Below, one piece after another: positions 60,890 to 64,000 of a DNA stretch of 64,000 nucleotides (its first letter is position 1; the number at the start of each line of letters is the position of its first letter). Location of the stretch: assembly GCA_949317995.1 (NCBI GenBank), contig OX439035.1, forward strand, positions 78,289,459 through 78,353,458, read 5' to 3'. Position numbers and translations under genes: made by a program. The notes below the pieces were generated by a model. The model saw nothing but the letters and a program-made list of their open reading frames with translations. It was not told the DNA's origin and searched no databases. This DNA comes from Acholoe squamosa. Its lineage: Eukaryota; Annelida; Polychaeta; Phyllodocida; Polynoidae.

Positions 60890-61066
60890 GTACCTGGAAC
60901 TGGCAGGTAGCAATGTCTAATGCTCAAGCCAAAAATCCAGCGCCTCACTTCAAATGGGACAAGCAGCGGCGGAACGATTGGGAGGATGTTCGCAGTCGGC
61001 AGTTGCACCGTGCCTATGTGACGCCGGTCGTACCTGGCGACTGGCTGAACCTGGTCAAGACACAAG
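60890..61066 (+). CDS. Exon 13: Trp/Arg-rich exon
   Basis: The acceptor is gaatacag and the donor ACACAAG/gtgagt, phase 1 in and out, 59 codons. It reads TWNWQVAMSNAQAKNPAPHF, then KWDKQRRNDWEDVRSRQLHR and VTPVVPGDWLNLVKTQ. It contains six tryptophans in 59 residues, unusual for a linker, suggesting a real structural or binding segment. It can follow exon 11 or exon 12 or the internal first exon because all end in phase 1. Confidence 0.87.
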
Positions 61067-63778
61067 GTGAGTAGCTCATTGTATATAGAGGGAGATGCTC
61101 ACTGAGCTGTTCATAGGCCTGCAATGGTTTCTGAATATGTGACTATACAATTGGCCAAACCTTAGGGGGGAGGGGTCTGCTGATAGTAACTGCATGTAAT
61201 TGCAAAATGGTCTCTTAGTTTATGTACAGTAGTTTAAGTTCTGTAACTCACTCTATCAAAGTCAATTCAAATATATTTTACTGTCACTGGTTTTGGAATT
61301 GATCTTTGGAATGGATACAAAATGATAAAATCTAGGAAGAAAATTGATAATCAACTGTTTATCAGAGATTCAGTCCAGTGGTTTAGGCCTGTTCAGAAGT
61401 CAGGAATAGTTCTTGTACCGAGAAACATAAGTGCATTGCTCAGTGTGTGAATTATAAAACCCCCACTAACATTTTTCTCAGCTAGTCCTGCCTATGTCGT
61501 GCCACACTTGAATGCTTTTGTAATAAGATTATGCTAATACCGTTTCACTAATTCTATCCCTAAATAGTTGTTCTGCCTTTGATATTTCTCTGAATGATGA
61601 AACTGAGATTCTTACTAACATCAATATAAGGACGCTGCGCGGACCAATAGGCACATCCCGTCGCTATGGTGACAGGAAGCAGGGTAGGTAAAGGCCGTGG
61701 CGCTGGGAAAGCTTAATCTTTAGCGACTCCTGTAAGCCATTATACATTTCTATTTTCATCATAGCTACTCCTACTTTCTCGTGTTTTGATTAAGGTAGGT
61801 CTTGGCTAAGTATGTGATGATTGATTATCATATAGGAAATTTCCCGTAGGGCCCAACAGTGGGAGATGCAAATATCCACCTAGACTGATGGACCCCTGCT
61901 CACTGATCTCAGGGTTTAATTCTAGTTTTTATACACTTGGTCCAGTTTCCTGAATAGAATATGCGTCCCTTTACCTGTGTAAAACAGCTATGTCTATATA
62001 CTACTTACATTTCGGTTAACGGCTCGCATTCAGAGACTATACTGTATCTACCTCAACCTGGCGAAGCCGACAAAGACCCTGTCTAATGTTTTCACTCTAT
62101 GGGGTCCTATACTTAAATCAATAGTGGTTGATACTTTATGAAACACTAGTTAACACCTACAGGAGAAGGCCTCATCATGTAGATAAGTTTTACAACTTGC
62201 AGGCCTGCACATAGAGCATCCCATTGTGCAAAGCTATAGGGGAATAGGAGTGTGAACTGCTCTAATGGTTATTGCAGGGAGGGGACATGGAGTGCTACTT
62301 AAAGTTTAATGGATACTTTAATGTACACCATTAATAGAATACATAATATCCTCTCAGTCAGGGGTCCCGTCGGGTTGTGGTAGATTCAGTATACCCTCCG
62401 TATACTACTCACATTCGAATTCGCCACTTCCAATTGTGGTGTGATGTAGGGGAGCTTTGTCCACAATAACGGCCAATCAACTTTCTGCACTGCCGCCCTT
62501 TACTAGGCACTCCCTCACTCTCAATAGTGAACTTATTCCATGAAATAATTATACTCAGTGATGCCATTTGGCTACACAAATGCTAGGCATTGAGGATTTA
62601 CCTGCTTCTAGTTGTTCCGGGAGTATCTTATCTTAGTAGTAAATGGTTGTGTGGGGTTTGTGGTAGAGGCGGTGGTAGGGTGTGGTTCTATTCTTTAAGG
62701 TGGTGGTAATGTCTATGTTAATCAGTTGTGATAAATATTCAATAAACTAAATCCAATGTACACAACCAGTGTGATCTGTCAGACAGAATGGACCCTACAA
62801 ATTAGCATTCAAATTTGCAATGAACATCATAAGATCTTTAAAAGTATAGATGGCGGATATCTACAATGGAGTAGAAATTCTACATTGAATTTCTACTCCA
62901 TTCAAATTTTGGGTAATTTCAAAACATGCATTCACAGCTACTACCAACCTTGATCAGGTGAATTATTATAATCTTCAGCTAGTATGATCAGGAAGCTAAT
63001 CAATTTTAAAAATATATAAATAAGGGGGGAAAAAACGTCCTTCCAATGGCCGCGCAGTTGACCCAATGCTATACAAATCTAACATTGCAGTGAGCCTGCA
63101 CCTCGGCTTTTCATTTTGCTTATCCTGACGCTTTTCATCAGGTCTTTAGGAATGAATTGTTTCTCACTGACTTCTGGCATTTATATGGGATCGTATTTAG
63201 ATGGATGTATAAAGAAAGGGGCATTTTGTTTATATTCAGTTAGGTTCCTTTCATTATGTTACATATTTTGTGCTTTTATTAAAATCGTTCTTTTCCAATG
63301 GGAGCTCAATACATATGTGCATGCACCCTTTATTCTTTCACACATATACAGCATCAGTATTCACACACAGCACCCTGCCACATAACACTAAATAAGTAAA
63401 CATAAGGCTTCACCCTCTTCTCCTTTTATTTATAAAAATGAAGACCAGCTTATCTAAGAAGACATAACTATTTTAGAGCCCTCAAATTTTGAAAAAGTAT
63501 CCTACTGTAAAGAATAAGTGAATTAGATCATATGCAGACAGTCATATCGCAGCCTGTAATAACTGGAATGCCGTAGTTTCATTGTCGTACATATCCCTGT
63601 ACGCACAACAAACCCAATAACATTCAGCACCCCCATAATGCCATCAGGTTGCATTATAAGCTATAGTTAGGAGGTCAGTGAGCCACATGTCAGGGTTCAC
63701 ATGTCCATGACATCAGTTCTAGGTGGTTGCAATCGTTCTCCCACTCTCTATTCTCCATGTTATTTGTTGCTCCTCAAG
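61067..63778. other. Intron between exons 13 and 14
   Basis: Holds a GC-richer segment at 61,631-61,683 with a phase-1 donor (AGCAGG/gtaggt) but no acceptor in the right phase, and the 62.87-kb hairpin. No exon is called. Confidence 0.5.
62865..62902. repeat. 15-bp perfect hairpin
   Basis: Arms AATGGAGTAGAAATT (62,865) and its complement (62,888-62,902) with an 8-nt loop, in the last intron. Confidence 0.8.
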
Positions 63779-64000
63779 AGGGCGTGCCTTGGTATACCGC
63801 ACCTCCAGCCTTGGCCCCGGTGCCCGAGTCCCGCCTGGAGGATGATGAGACCAAGGACGTCATGGCGGCCCTGGAGTCTATTGGTGACCGGCTCAAAGCC
63901 CAGCGCCGCTCCACCCACCTGGTGTCAGCCAGCACCCGCCCTCAGCTTCCACCCCAGCAGCAGCAGCCACAGAAACAGCCACACCCTGGAACCTACCAGC
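63779..64000 (+). CDS. Exon 14: partial, Pro/Gln-rich, cut by window end
   Basis: The acceptor is tgctcctcaag; taking the exon from 63,779 restores the phase-1 frame. It reads EGVPWYTAPPALAPVPESRL, then a helical part (ETKDVMAALESIGDRLKAQR), then a Pro/Gln tract (PPQQQQPQKQPHP). It is open to the last base of the window. The exon's true end and the protein's C-terminus are outside. Confidence 0.8.

Larger units (their letters stand above)
30856..64000 (+). other. Large ankyrin-repeat gene with giant Lys/Glu-rich exon (gene span, 3' end outside window)
   Basis: This gene-level entry covers a chain of at least 15 exons joined by GT-AG introns with matching codon phase throughout. The order is: about 12 ankyrin repeats (residues about 8-420), a Lys/Glu/Pro/Ala-rich low-complexity region of about 1,850 residues, a basic region with mixed composition (about 2,280-2,370), then smaller Arg/Ser-rich exons and a Gln/Pro-rich exon cut by the window edge. 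Ankyrin repeats are protein-binding scaffolds, and the rest is probably disordered and highly charged. No signal peptide is visible at the start, so a cytoplasmic scaffold or cytoskeleton-linked role is an inference only. I do not recognise a named orthologue; automated pipelines might label it inversin-like because of the ankyrin repeats. Adding every exon, including the microexon and the 56.3-kb exon, gives about 2,805 codons before the window ends. Confidence 0.85.

Noticed and set aside
61631-61683. GC-rich 53-nt segment ending in a phase-1 donor (AGCAGG/gtaggt)
   Set aside because: The open frame (TLRGPIGTSRRYGDRKQ) would need a phase-2 or phase-0 entry, while exon 13 leaves phase 1 and exon 14 needs phase 1. 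No start codon lies in frame.
1-64000. CRISPR array, operon, prophage or bacterial gene cluster
   Set aside because: No spaced direct repeats with unique spacers, no bacterial-type gene packing and no ribosome-binding sites; introns and microsatellites show an animal genome.

Overview
This 64 kb window is animal nuclear DNA. It is AT-rich and gene-poor, with spliced genes, GT-AG introns, long microsatellites and many foldback DNA elements. The word AGGCCT/TAGGCCTA recurs throughout, and the gene model and repeat content fit a marine invertebrate. My guess is a deuterostome of the echinoderm/hemichordate type, but the sequence does not prove this.

Positions 1 to about 30,700 hold no complete gene that I can recognise. 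They are a graveyard of short inverted-repeat elements: a pair of about 324-bp G-run elements near 0.1 and 2.4 kb, TIR elements near 11.2, 15.3, 19.4-19.95, 23.1 and 24.1 kb, and small foldbacks near 0.75, 4.8, 10.5 and 10.7 kb. They also hold minisatellites, a decayed copia-type reverse-transcriptase fragment (2.2 kb, minus strand), a decayed unknown coding remnant (about 16.5-16.8 kb) and a possible lone C-terminal exon (27.35 kb). Two regions (13.0-13.7 and 17.7-18.5 kb) carry an unusual family of repeats built from many short palindromes.

From 30,856 to the right edge, one large plus-strand gene fills the window and runs off the end. I built it by matching splice signals and codon phase. 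Exons 1-6 and the start of exon 7 encode about 12 ankyrin repeats. Exon 7 is a giant 5.94-kb exon encoding about 1,980 residues of Lys/Glu/Pro/Ala-rich low-complexity protein. It contains three tandem copies of a repeat of about 115-125 residues and a series of Ala/Gly-rich hydrophobic segments, and ends in a more complex basic domain. Smaller exons follow at 47.2, 47.6, 47.8, 49.8, 50.5 (24-nt microexon or alternative end), 51.4, 56.3, 60.9 and 63.8 kb. Nearly all downstream exons start and end in phase 1, so several can be skipped or included without changing frame. The sequence also offers alternative stops (50,577 and 56,508), an in-frame alternative donor inside exon 10, and a possible internal first exon at 59,370 that would make a short form without ankyrin repeats. 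The full chain is at least about 2,800 codons, and its 3' end is outside the window.

The introns carry their own mobile elements: a 469-bp TIR element in intron 3, several TATAAG-type foldbacks, a 1.2-kb element with minisatellite-like inverted ends and two tRNA-like (SINE-type) sequences in intron 4, and another foldback in intron 6.
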